From Struthidea cinerea (Eukaryota; Chordata; Aves; Passeriformes; Corcoracidae), in NCBI GenBank assembly GCA_013397865.1, contig VZTI01001048.1, forward strand, positions 4,544,936-4,608,935: a stretch of 64,000 nucleotides of DNA, written 5' to 3'. The notes beneath the pieces were generated by a model. It made no database searches, was not told the DNA's origin, and was given only the letters and a program-made list of their open reading frames with translations. The stretch's first letter is position 1. Every line of letters begins with the position of its first letter. The translations under genes and the position numbers were made by a program. Below are positions 38,101 to 63,300 of the stretch, piece by piece.

Positions 38101-41100
38101 GCCAGTGCGCATCCGCACACCACTCTCTTTGGCCACTGATCAATTTAGAGAATGAGACAAACAACTTGAGTAAATTATTTGCTATTTCCTGTACAGATAT
38201 CTAATAATAGAACAATCCCAACGTGCTAGGCACGACATGCTTAGGAAGGATGTAGTAAGACATTATTTTGAGTGGCTACATTGCTGTCACCCTCATTTAC
38301 AGGGCAATATTAGAATCAATTGCTGAAGACTATTAGGCTTATGCTGCTAAATGCAGGAGCACCTCACTGCATCAGCCTGGCTAAAGAGAAGGCAGAGTTT
38401 CACTGCTGTGACGTAGTTTGCATTTTTGGCTCTTGGATCAATTGAACAAACTTTGGGGAATAATTTGCTGCTTTCTGTAAACAGAGCAATAGATGTCATA
38501 CACGTTTCTTTAAGGACATGAAAAGCTATTCAGGTCTCTCGTCCTATTTGTTATTTGTTTTAAAGTTGTCAAAGACTCTTAGCTGACTTGGAAAGACGAT
38601 CATGTTTTCTAGCATCCCAGATTTCATTCAAGTCAGTGGGACAACAGTAATTTCTCCAAAGAAAACTTCAAGCTCACAGCACTGGGAAACAATAATTAGG
38701 GAAGGTACTGACAATGCAAAAAAGTGTGTGACTGAGGAGCTTATGCAGTGTTTCCTAGAGGAACTGAAGGACTTGGGAATACAAGTCCCACCACCTGCAG
38801 CTCCAGCACTTGGGCTAGGAGGTTTTGTTTGGTTTCTTGGACTAACAACCAAAAAGACGCCTGCATCTCCTCTCCTGTTCATGCTTAATATTCTATCTCC
38901 AGAACAAGAAAATGCATTATTCCTTGGAAAATCAGTGCCTGGTTAATTGCTTAAACCTTTTTACCTGTACTTGCAGGTGTGATTTGTACTGAACCAAGGG
39001 CTATAGATCAGACTGGGTTTTAAATCTTTCTGTATACTCAAGTTGACCTGTACTGAAATGGAACATTTTCTTCTAGAAATTTAATTACTCTCAACAATGA
39101 CAGACAATCTGGTCTGTGGCTTCCTAGAAAACTGTTAGATGGTCTTTACTGAAGAGTCACTCTTTTTATTAATTGGTAAGTTACACAAGAAAGGAAAAAA
39201 AATGAAAGGAAGGCCATTTCTCTATTAGGTGCCCTAACGCTGCAGGTGGAGTTTGTCACAAAATGGAAGATGTTATTGATTGAAAGACCACAGAAAAGAA
39301 CAGATCGTTTTATGTTCACAGTAAGTGATGAAACTATTTAGCTAACTGTTTTCAATTTGCACTTTCAGTATCTCTGCATTAGTAGCTAGGAGGGTATACT
39401 GGAAAGAAAAGAAGAATACTTTGGAAAAATCAGTAAGGAACAAATGGACCATGTATATTATTAGGGGAAAATGCTCTTATATAAATTGGAATACAATTCT
39501 AAAACACAGAGTTCTAAAAGAACCCACTAGGAAACATGGATTTACTAAAAAAAAAAAGCCAAAAACTACCCAACCCTGTTACAAATCAATTTTAAAAGTG
39601 TGTGGACAAACTTCATCTGATTAAATCAATGTAGCCCTATTATAGTGAAACCAATGAAGTAAAAATTATTTCTGTTACCTGAGGATGTAGCCTTTCATAT
39701 TATCTCACTGAGCTAACAGAAGTAACTTACTTCTTGAAGATTAGTTTATTTAGATCACAATGGGGATTTTAAAAGAGAGAATACTAAGTGAAAACATAAC
39801 CCTCCCTTTATTTTCCTTTATGCTGAGAAACTGAGTGTGTTTTCTTCCAAGTAGTTGGTATTTTCAAAGAAAACAATATAATAACTGTCCCAAAGCTGAG
39901 AGGGACTACGGTGGAAAATACTTTAGTTTCTTACTATACTGAAATCACAGAGTCCTGCTTGCTGTCACTGAAATCAGTGGAAGAACTCCCCTTAAATCAA
40001 ACAAAACCAGGCTGGCTGTCATAATTCTTAGAGTAAGGCAAAAGAGTAACCTAAAATTTCCGACAGCAAAGGTTTCTCTCCTTTGCAATAAAATCTTAGA
40101 ATTTATTGATATAGTAACATTAAAATAATACTAATACTCATCTTCACTACACTTCTTTTCAGTACAACACATTATTAACCGAAATCAGCTGGGCAGTGAT
40201 TAATTTCATGAGGTAAGGATTGTCTGGTGCTTTAGCGTGTCCACATCATAGTCGGTTGTGCTGGCATTACAATAACATTTTTCCATGTGGATAGACTACT
40301 GAACTGGGAAGAAACCTGGCTAGCTTCTAACAGGACTCTATCCAAAATGGATACGCTCTGTTCTTTAAAAATGATCCATCCAGCTCATAAAATTCAATCT
40401 CAAGGAAGGCCAGCAGCCAGTTTGGGATACGGGACAGCTGTGATGTGCTACGCAGGCCAGATAAGGCACAAAGGTAGGAAAAGCCTGTAAAAACTGAGAC
40501 ACCGATGAAGACGCTAAAGAAGAAATAAAAATAAATAACTTTCCAATAATGATGTCCGAGAAACAAACATCAGTTCTAATTTATGTCCTTTTAGTGTTCC
40601 ACCAGCTCATCACAATTGTTTATTATAGTTTTCCCTCACTAAGCAGCACCAGAACATTAAGACTCTCACAAATGTACAAATACAGTAATTACAGTTCACA
40701 ACTACTGGTTTTTTGTGGACAGTTTTTTATGTCTAAGTGTGAGAATTAGAAAAATTATTACACAATACAGAAACTATAGAACTGCATTATTTCATGACTT
40801 GTTATTGTTTTCTATTGTTTTTACTTCAAGAATACTCCTCTAAAATTGTAACCTAAAATATCACTTTATTCAATAGAAATAAAGTGCAGTAATGCACTTG
40901 AAGATTTAGGTGTTGTTTTGGTTTGTTTTTTTAAAAATCAGACGGTCCATGCAAGGTAAAGTTACCAGACCAGCGCTCTCTGTAACTGCAAAGATTGGAT
41001 TCCTTCTTTTTCACATTAATGCCTCAGCTTCCAGATTCCCAACAACTGTATTTGCCTGTACTCTCCAAGAAGTTTGTTCTGCTTCTGACAGGCCATCATG

Positions 41101-44100
41101 TGACTTTGTTCTGAAGAGCTCAGAAGTGCTGACTTAAAAGTCAAGTGCCAAGTGTTAAAAGCACTTGGTGTAGGAGAGCAGGTCCAGGGCAGCGGGGTCT
41201 CTGCCCAAGCCAAAGCTGCCCCTGTGCACAACGGGAAGAGGCCAGGGCAGCCTTTTCTTGGAGCCAGGATTGCTCTTACCCCCTTGCTTTTCACCCTACT
41301 AACACTGTGCCAATATTTTTTTGCAACAAAATTCAGTTTTCTCAGCTCTACCCTTAGATTAGTGGGATTCTGTGGGTAGTTACCACTACCTGAAGGTGCT
41401 ACTCTCTGCATACAAACAACATTATAAACAGGAGCCTTTAAATTACCTTTTGTAGATGGAGATGGTGGCTTAGACACTGCGCAGAAGTGATTCAGTAGGT
41501 GGCACTCACTGCAGGTCAGACATACCTGAAATTTTCAGCAATTATGCTTTATGACGTCATCTTGATGGATAAAAGTTGATACCATAACATCAGTTTATTA
41601 AGAGACTTTGGGATGAAAAGGATCTTATAGAAATAAGTACATTATTTTGTAAGTTATTCCTCCTGTGCACTGAGAAAAATTTTGAAAAGGAAAAGCAAAC
41701 ATGAAGACAATATGAAAGATTTCTACCTGCTGTTGGATTAGCCATTGATTTTTCTGACTGAGATGTCTTTTCATAGTTACTGATTACCAGGCAACCACAA
41801 AGGAGCTTGATTCAAGATCCACTATGGTAAAGAGGGAAAAACCCAACCCAGCCTTAATCAGTCTCCTACTTATTGTAAGAATGAGCAACAGTCCTGTTTG
41901 GAAATAGGTCACAGGAGGAGGGAAATGCAAATAGTAACCATTAATGCACATTGAACCTAAACCACCTCATGTATTTTTGTAAGAAAAATATTTCTTCACA
42001 CTCCTGGTGCAATAATCTGTTGTGTACAGACCAGCAAGATGGATTTCTTTGGGGATTTTGGTTTTGTTTTTTTTTAAAATGGGAGCTTTAAGTTCAGAAT
42101 AGATATTTTTGTGTTACATTGCCAGGCAGCACAAATGAGCAATTTGAACCAGGATTATTTTCAGGTTTCACTGTCACCAAATCTAGCACAACCACTGAAC
42201 TTTACACCTGGGAAAATGCAGCTGAAAGCGCAGATTAGTTTCACTAATAGCTATTCAGAAGCATTTGATTGCTTAATGATCTTTAAGCTCAAGAGTCAAA
42301 CATTGCTTCATCCAGAAGCAAAAGTCGTTTTATATACCCACACAAGAGCATTTTATTTATTTTAAACAAGCAAAGCACTCACCAAATCTGCACTCATGGT
42401 TCCTCAGATTTCTCTACCACCACACAAATGCATTCTTTACAAGCCAGCTCTTGCACACAGTCAAGTATTTTTTTCTGGCAGAGTTTTGCACTATGGGAAA
42501 GTAGGACTTCATTATACAGAAAGACTAAAAAAATCAGCCTCCCATCCCAACATTAGATTGTCGAATAATTTACACAGAAACTAGCTTCAAATGTGGGTAT
42601 GTGAGGGCAAGGGGACATATTCCTACTTCAGCCTGCTTAATCAATGGGGTTTTTGGTCTATTTTCCTTTAAAGAGCTGCTGTAGCAGCAGGAAATACTCT
42701 TCTTAAAGCACTAATGATCTGCATCCCCTTTGTGCTTCACCATAACCTGTTGGACAGGATTTGATAAATGCCACATTTAGCACCAAAAAACAAAGGGTGG
42801 GCTCAGAGTTGAAAAAGGATTAGGAAACTCAGTGCAGCAAGTTGCAAATGTCAAAAGCTATTCAGACCTGCTGCGGAGCAGAGACACCTTCAAGAGACCT
42901 TCAGCCGTGAACTGCTGAGGTCATTCAGTGTCGACACCACAGGTAATGCCTGAGCAGGGGGACCCACCAGAAGCCCCACAGCGCCTCACTTCCACGCATC
43001 TTGGAAGCAGAAAGAAGCCATTCCTGCTTTTATGCAGAGGATACCCAAGATTTTTCATTTTCCCCTACCTCTACGTGTACCTAAAAGATTTTCAGAATTC
43101 CATCAGCTTTCAATAATTAACTTACAGCAAAATAAAATTCACATTCTTATTCCTGCCCGCTTTCATCCATATCCTGCCCTGCTACAGGGAAGGAGCAAAT
43201 GGGAACAGGCCATCTCCGAGCTGGCTATTGCCAAAAGAAAGGCCCATGGAACAGCATGGCCAACAAAGGCACCACACTTCTCCCTTTTTTTGAGTTTTTT
43301 GGAGTTTTTGGAGTCCACAGATTGATAAAATGATTATGGTGGGCCAACCACTAAATATACAAAGAAATAAAATCAAAGCTTTTTAAAAATAACTGATCTA
43401 AATTTTACAGTAATCTGAAACGTGTATCAATTTCATCTAGCACTACCATGCCCAAGTAACAGACACCTTCTGGCTCTTTCCTTTCTACTTTCTTTTCAAG
43501 CAGATACTTGACAGAAACTTTGGGCTTGCAAAGACTCAACAAAGCCATTCCAATTTTAATTCCTGTGTTACTGAGGACATTATGTGACTTGCAAAGGATC
43601 CTTGGTGTTGGATATTTCTTTCCCTGGGATCATCTCAAACATCCTAACAATCAACTTTGAAGATTAGTTCACTAGGCTCAGAGCAAATCACTGCAGGGAA
43701 GAGCCTAAGAGTACTTTGGCACAGGAAAATCTACAACCACGATGAAATTAAGCATCATGAGAACAGCAAAGCTGTTTTCAACTTGTAGATGAAATCTTGA
43801 ATAATGTATCTGTCAGAACTGCCAGTAAATGACTCCTGGAAATACAGTCAAGACACACTTACACGTAGGTCACTGCACTCAGAAAACATTTTTTGAGGAA
43901 AACTTGTGAAACCACTACAAATTAAGTAGAATATAAAGTTCTCAAAATCTGCACTTTCAAGATGAACAGTTTTAAGACATACTAAATTTGATTATTAGAA
44001 AATTATTTTGCATTGTTAAGCAAAAGTATCAAGTTCTAGGAATCAGCAGAATAATCACTTTTTGCACTTTAACAGTAGCTGGAATAATTGAATTTATTTT

Positions 44101-45264
44101 TTGTTACAGCCTCTAAATAGGCAAATATAGTCCCTTCTCGAGTAATTACACACTTTATCTCCTATAGCTTTTACTCTTTAAGAAATAAAGTTGGAGTCAA
44201 ACATTCAGTTTTAAGATCTATCATGAGTTTTAACATCCATCAAGATGTCAAATGATTGACTGCATTTATTTACAATACATTTTCTAGGTAAGACTATTTT
44301 CTAACCAGCTGCTCACATTATATTTAGGATACACTCATGATGACTCCAGATATAAAATGGAAAAGGTCCATTTTGAAAGTACATAAAGAAAGTTGCCACC
44401 AGCCACTGGACTACTACTATTTTCTAAAGATTAAGGAAAACAAGCTTGTTTTTTACTGTTTAAAAACCTGAGCTGTAAATTCTGAGGAAACAGAATCAAG
44501 TCATGTCTCAAAAGGAAGATTTACTTACATTTCAGCTTCTTTTCTGCCACAAGGGAGAATGACTGACAATTAATTAACACACAGATCTTTAACTATAAAC
44601 ACCATTTTATCAATTTTCTTTTCAATTAAGATTCTCAGCAAATCAATTTAAAGCCGAACAGGAAGATATATAAACACTTCAGGTTATTTATGTATTTCCA
44701 GTGGTCTGTGGTGGACTACCAGAGGGAAGACTACCAAAACTTGCAGTATGTGCACGTCTCCCAAGGAAGGACAAGAAGAAGAACACACTTCAGTAACATC
44801 AGCCACGCTTCAGGAATTGCTGAACATGGATTTTAGCTGGAAGCAAATCCAATTAACTCTTGCATAGTTCTACACAACCCCCCCTCAGCATAGTAGCTCT
44901 GAGCAGCTGCTGCCCTGCAGCTGCAACACCACCCCAAAGCCAAGTTCAGAAGACAAAGAAAATGGATCCTTCCACAAGTTTCCTACGTATTTGAGGATGA
45001 AAATTAGACAAAAACCATACATAAAGAAACCTTTACACATGTATATTCTTCCATTTATTCTCGGGCTTACAGACTCTGCTCCAGCTCTCCTGAAAGGAAA
45101 AACAGCAGACCAGGGCCACCTGAACAAAATCAGCTTCCAAACTCCAAGCAGAGGGCCCAGGACTCAGCAGGGAAAGGACACCGACAGTACGAAAAATGTT
45201 ACTCGAGTAACTCTTTCCACAGTGCTGTGAAGGGGAAGACAGGGTGTCAAGAATGGTGATAAAC
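35111..45264. other. Intergenic region between TENT4B and ADCY7
   Basis: About 10 kb without a recognisable gene. The longest open frames (38602-38946 plus, 114 residues; 41016-41477 minus, 153 residues) have no motif I recognise, no clear splice partners and ordinary composition. A TGTT microsatellite lies near 38063 and a perfect CRE palindrome at 41552-41559. Confidence 0.6.
41552..41559. promoter_or_regulatory. Perfect CRE palindrome (TGACGTCA)
   Basis: An eight-base full cAMP-response element, the binding site of CREB/ATF dimers, lies in otherwise CpG-poor intergenic DNA about 6.5 kb upstream of the predicted ADCY7 first exon. The sequence match is exact. Function is inference, since such octamers also occur by chance. 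Confidence 0.4.
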
Positions 45265-45284
45265 TGCAGTAGTTAGATTAAACA

Positions 45285-45290
45285 TTTATT
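45285..45290 (-). terminator. TENT4B: Candidate TENT4B polyadenylation signal (AATAAA)
   Basis: The canonical hexamer on the minus strand at the end of the long AT-rich region after the TENT4B stop. It is one of several candidates and is not decisive without transcript data. Confidence 0.35.
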
Positions 45291-45547
45291 TTTTTCATAT
45301 ATTCACAAAATCTTCACAAAAGTATTGAAACTCAAAAAGGAATTAGACTTGAGTCAAATACAGAGATGAAATGTACAAGACAAATGAGCAGGCAAACTAA
45401 AAGGTCTTGAAAGTATTTTACTTCAGATTGAAAAACGAACAGTTCAACTGTTCCGTTTAAATAAAGTTTTGCAAGATATACAGTATTTTATGAATACAAT
45501 GCTGGTCATTTGAGGCAATGTAAAATACCTCAATTTTTCCTTCATGC

Positions 45548-45558
45548 TTTTTTTTTTC

Positions 45559-45588
<30 letters not shown>
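45548..45588 (+). repeat. T-rich homopolymer tract
   Basis: About 40 bases of T with two single-C interruptions. It is A-rich in the sense of TENT4B, in its predicted 3' UTR. Confidence 0.95.
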
Positions 45589-45595
<7 letters not shown>

Positions 45596-47754
45596 TACTG
45601 TTTACCAAAAAGAAACTTGAGCAGTCCAGGAAAAGCTATTTTCCATTAAATTTATGAAAACCATAAATTGAGGCAAACCTAAGATTCCCAATGGAATCAA
45701 GATTATCTTCCCGCTACCACCACCTTAAAATTATCACATGCTTATTGGAACACTAATATCTGCACCCTAGGAGTACATTTGCTTTCAACAATGAGGGTGA
45801 TTCTTTTAAAAACACTTCAGTGTGGTAAATGCGATACAGATCTTTGCAAGTATTAAGTTTTGGAACAGTTTTGCTAATAGCAGCTAACAATACTGGATTA
45901 ATATAATTTATAAATAATTGTTCCCTAAGCGGTGAACATAAATCTACACATTCACAATAATCTAAAACAAAATAAATAGTGACTATGCATAATGTGGTAC
46001 AACTTTTACTAGTTTCTATGAAGAAAAGCTGAACATCTTGATAAAATTATCTGATCAAATTAAAATATGACTCTCAAAATTTTTTTAAAAATTGTCAAAT
46101 TAACATCACTTAAGCTTAGTGTTGGAGTACATGTTATGACTTTCTGTATTTTTGGAATATATATAATTTCCTTTTTGAAGTAAAACACTTTAACACATTG
46201 AAAATGTTTATTAATTTAAGTGATGACATCAGTTCTGGTTTCATTTTACTTTAAAAATTATTGCACTCATTAGTGCCCATAAAGGTCAGGTTGGTCTGTA
46301 GTATTCTGTAAATGTATATAAAAAGTTTCTCAAAGCTAACAGTACTTTTTATAAAAGCATCATCTCAGAACTGCTGCATTTAATACAGCCACGTACGCCA
46401 AGTACAGACCTTCCTCTTTCCAGAAATATGTGAAAGTAAATGCCACTTAACTCTCTAGCACGGAAGTGTCCCAACTCCTGTTCCAAACTATGCCTGTGAG
46501 TGCAATTTTACATTTCATTCGCATTCATGGCATCAAAGGTACTGCAACCTAGACTTGTGATGTGACTGAACCACACACATGTGGAGTTTCAATGAAATGA
46601 GAACTAGGTCAATGAAGAAATATCATGAGATATGGAAGGTTTGGGTCGTTAAGGCAATACAAAGTATATTTCATTATTTGAAATCGTTTTGTTTTTAGTA
46701 ATTAAGTGTAAATATAAAAATGCCTAAGAGGGGAGTGAGAAAAAAATACTTTAATTGTAAAATTTACTTAAAGCTTCAACAGTTATCATCTCCTACAGGA
46801 GTTAGCAAAAATATAAAAGACAAAAAAATCCAGACCTGGAAGGGGGAGGAAAGGCACAAACAAGGAGGCATGGGATTAAAGCAGCCCAGGAATGCAAACG
46901 TCTGTAACAAACTGAGTTTTGTTGTTTTGTTTTTTTAAAAGCAAAAAAAAAGAAAACAATCACCACCATCAATCAAACAAAAAAAAACCCCGAGTGGCCT
47001 TACGTTGTTTCTTTAAAAAAAAAGAAGGAAGGGTCGAGGAGAGATCACTAAGGGGAGGAAGAGAAGGATGCAACTATAAAACCCCATTGCCTGAAATGAT
47101 GGCACTCTAGAAAACAAGGTGAAGGTTACTTCTCAGAGATGACAAGCTCAGTGTCTACACAAAGTACATGTACACTTTATACAAATGAAAATCTTCATTT
47201 GCCACCATAAACCTTTCTTTCAGAGGAACAGCTTTTGCAGATCAAAAGTTCTATTAGATCTTCCAAATGCCAAGAAAAGAAATTCTGAGCAATATAACTA
47301 GCAATGTCTCTTTATATGGATGTTAAGATGACAATTCAGATTATTTTCCAAACTAATCCTGAGAAAAATTTATGTTTACAATTTAAACAGTAATGTTATG
47401 TAAAAAGTATTAACAAATCCACTATTACAAATGTCAGTTTTCCTATATGGTCATCTATATATACACAATAAAATGGTAAGTATATGCAAAAATAATTAAA
47501 AAATCATGCACAAATTACTTTCACCTTTAAAGGCTGGGTTTCCCTCAAAATACAATTTTTTGCCTTTTTTTCCTATTTTTTTTTGTTTTATTTGTTTGTT
47601 ACCACCCCCTAGACACACTGAGTACTATCTCTACAGGTCAGCATGAGCTGATGGGAAATACATTTATTTTACATTCAAGCTTTTATATCCTAAATGACCC
47701 TGTTGTAGCGTATGACTTATCAAATGAGCAGCCTTTTTCCTCTTTTTAAAAAAT

Positions 47755-47792
47755 TATTTTTTCCTTTTTTTTCCATTTTTTTCTTTTTTTTT

Positions 47793-47823
<31 letters not shown>

Positions 47824-47872
47824 TTTTTTTTTTTCTTTCCTTGGTGCTTTCNNNNNNTTTTTTTTTTTTTTT
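47755..47872 (+). repeat. Long T-rich tract with C interruptions
   Basis: About 115 bases of T runs broken by C or CC, a short unique stretch near 47835-47851, and six N. It lies in the predicted TENT4B 3' UTR, about 170 bases past the stop codon. Confidence 0.95.
47852..47857. other. Six ambiguous bases in a T-rich tract
   Basis: Six N inside a long T-rich stretch, probably a place where the homopolymer could not be resolved. Confidence 0.99.
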
Positions 47873-48042
47873 GCAGTGATCAATCTTCATGTTCCGTTCC
47901 GTGGCGAGCTGGGAAAAAAAAATGCAGTTGCTAATCTATGTCTGAACAGTCTGAAGCTCCAGAAGAGATCCAAGGAGTCACTATCAAACTATCCTGTAGC
48001 ATGAGATCATTGCACACAGAAGAACAGTCATAAAGTAGGCAA

Positions 48043-60368
<12,326 letters not shown>

Positions 60369-63300
60369 CTGAAACACAAGAAAAGGATATATAAGAAAAC
60401 ATATAGGAGGAAATAAGAAAATTTTCAGGCTTCAGAAGACAAAGAAGTCTATTAAGCTGCTTGTAAAGGCTGGCTATTGCTACCCTCCATTGGTAGATTT
60501 TGGTATTGCTAACAGGCACTCAACACTTCTGTTAAAACATACACATCTTCAATGTACTAAAAAAAGCTGATCCTCATTGTTTTTACTCATAAAACATTAA
60601 TAACTTTGACTTTTCTATTAAAAAAAACTGCTTTGCAATGTAAAAGTTGTTCCCATGACCAAATTTGTCAAAAACCCAGAACCCAAGGCTTTGAAATGCT
60701 TAATGATGACAGAACATTTAAGAAAAACAGTATCAGTTTAATTTGCTTTTTGTTTTCACATCTCAGAGTACGCCCCTCAGTATTTAAGCATTTTTGAAGT
60801 TTAATGTATTTCCATTACTTGCATACTTTAAAAAAAATCAATTCTATCATGACCCATTTTTTTTTTCTGAATTACAAAGCAAGTAGCACGACTCTGTCTA
60901 TTTCTGCTTCAACAACAAACAAAAAAGTTTCATAAAGCTTCACATCCCGCAGATTTACTTTATTATGCTAGATTTTTACTAGCACTGGAGGTGTAAATCA
61001 TCAGGTTTCCCCTGTAAGCTGTCCAAAACCACGCTCTCATTACTTAGCCAAGCCTCACAGGGAGGTTGGACTCATGAGTTGAGTCTCAAAGGGGGGTTGG
61101 TGAGACTTCAAAGTAAAAATATCTACACATTTGGGCTAATTTTCAACCACTCTTCTGATGTGTTTCCTGGAGCCACCTTATACAGACTTGAGTATTCTGC
61201 TTTAATGAGTCTCATACACCAGCTTGATTGCCACCTATTTGTATGTCAAGTGACCCACTTTTTATGTTTTCCCCCTTCAGGATAAGAAAAAGGGGGAGAC
61301 AGGAAAGGATGATGTTTTGCAAGTGCCTTAATACTTAGTAGACTAAGAAGTAGTTTAGTGCTTCTTCTTGATTATTTTTTATCACTTCACTCCTCTTAGC
61401 TCCTCACCCCATTCCCAATAAAAAGTACATAAACAATTTAATGTTGGAAGTTCATAGCTTCTCAAACTGGCAAAGACTGTGAGAGGTGCCACAGCACAAG
61501 CATCAATATTGTACAAAAGCATAAAGGCATCAAAAAGCTAAGAACTAATAATTACCACTTTTTAATCCAAGATTAATAAAAGTATCCTCTATGAAACTGG
61601 GTTCAGTCAAACCAGGATTCACTTGGGCACCAAAAACATCAGAAAAGTGCTTTTGCACAATAAAACAACCACTGATGGGTTAGGGAAAAACTAAGTGTGC
61701 TTTCACGTTATCAAACAAAATAGTGTGTTCAGCTGAACAGCACAGAGAGCCTTTACTGAATAAACAACCCTGAAAGTATTCATAAACTTACTGATACAAC
61801 ATATATGACCTTTACCAAAAGGAATGAGACAACATCTGCCCTTGTACAATAATTTGGAGTATGAGAAACACTGAACTATTATAGAAGAAACCCACACCCA
61901 CACTTCAACCACCCTCTCACAAAAACTGTAAAGACAGAAAAGGAAGAGTGGGGAAATCAGAACACAAATTTTAAAGGATTTTGATTTATTATCAGTTTAG
62001 AATTTAAACTGTTGAAGCTCTGTAGCCATGCATGTATTTAAAGCATCCCAAACACTGGACACTATTATGGCTTGAGACATGCGCATTAGTTTTTGTGGTG
62101 TGCCAACACTGCCAATCATGTTTTTATTGTTTGTGGACAGAGATCTGCGTTTGCACTCATGACTTTAGTTTTCATAGTAATGACTCCCACTCCTCTGTGT
62201 TATTGTAACTGTTTATCTCACATTTCTGTGAACTTGTTCATATTAAATTCCGAAGTTCCTGAAGGAGTTTTAATTACAGTATATGTCCAAATACATGCTC
62301 ATGAAGCACACCAGAACTTGGAAACCCACAAAAGCTTGGTAAATTTTTGGTACCAAAATCCCTCCATCAAAACAAAACAAAAAAAAAAAATCTATCCACA
62401 GCCAATTTAATTTCCCTTTCTTATACATTTTTCAGTAGAATTTTTTGAAGTTTGTTAAACTAAGGAGTTCGTCTTTCTACTTTCATTCCCAATCATAGTA
62501 TTTTCATAACTGAAGTGCGTGAAGTATGCAACATTCCCTCTTTTCAGATCTATGAGGTCATATGGACATGAAGATGAGGACATTATGACAAATGTATCCT
62601 AAATTCCACTGTGTAAGTACTTATTTGTTTAATAGCCAAATTTTCATATTGAATCGCTCAAAAATCTTTGTCTTAAAATGTTTTCATTTAAATGTTTTGG
62701 GTTGTTTGGTTTCAGTGTAATTAAAGTGTTTCTTTTGGTCAGAGCCTCGCTGATGCCAAGAACAGTTCTCACTTACTAGGAATGTTTCCTTCTAAGCATA
62801 TTCCCTTGAGTAAGAGAGCAAATGACACAATTGCTAACTTCTATAAATAAAGTAACAGTTTAGGATACCTACTTTTAACCCCCCTCCATCTGCTTTTTCA
62901 GCCTTTTCCTAAGTGGAACAGGGGAGAGGAAAAAAAGAGGATGTGCTCAGGCACATCCCATATATATGTTCTCTGTACATTTAGATTAATGAAGCCTTAT
63001 TTTCCTTTTCTTGGTATCTGATTTTTATATATTTATATTTTTTTTTACGCCTTACCTATGTGTTTAGCGAGAAACTACAAACTAAATGTGTATGTTTAAC
63101 TACCAAGTTTATTTTAGCTGGTTTGGCTGCATCAACGACTCAAAATGAACAGCTTAAACATTAACTCATCACTTTACACTACAGCTAGAGCTGAGGACAT
63201 TGGACCAGATAACACTCCACCTTCTCAGAGCATGTACTCAAAACTTGAATCTTAGAAGTAGCTAAACCAACACAGATTTTCAAAAGGTTAGTGATTAACT

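Larger units (their letters stand above)
45265..48042 (-). other. TENT4B: TENT4B 3' untranslated region (lower end approximate)
   Basis: This AT-rich stretch follows the TENT4B stop codon without a recognisable intron. The lower end is set by an AATAAA (complement 45285-45290) with cleavage expected some 20 bases on. Nearer AATAAA hexamers at about 47586 and 47665 (minus strand) could give short forms. Hexamers further down (for example near 44092) would give longer ones. Long A-rich tracts on the sense strand are at 47872-47755 and 45588-45548. Confidence 0.5.

Noticed and set aside
38602..38946. 114-residue plus-strand open frame
   Set aside because: No recognisable domain, and composition like its surroundings. 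No evidence that it is expressed.
41016..41477. 153-residue minus-strand open frame in the intergenic region
   Set aside because: No recognised motif, no convincing splice sites or promoter, and it overlaps other open frames in a GC-richer patch. Treated as chance.
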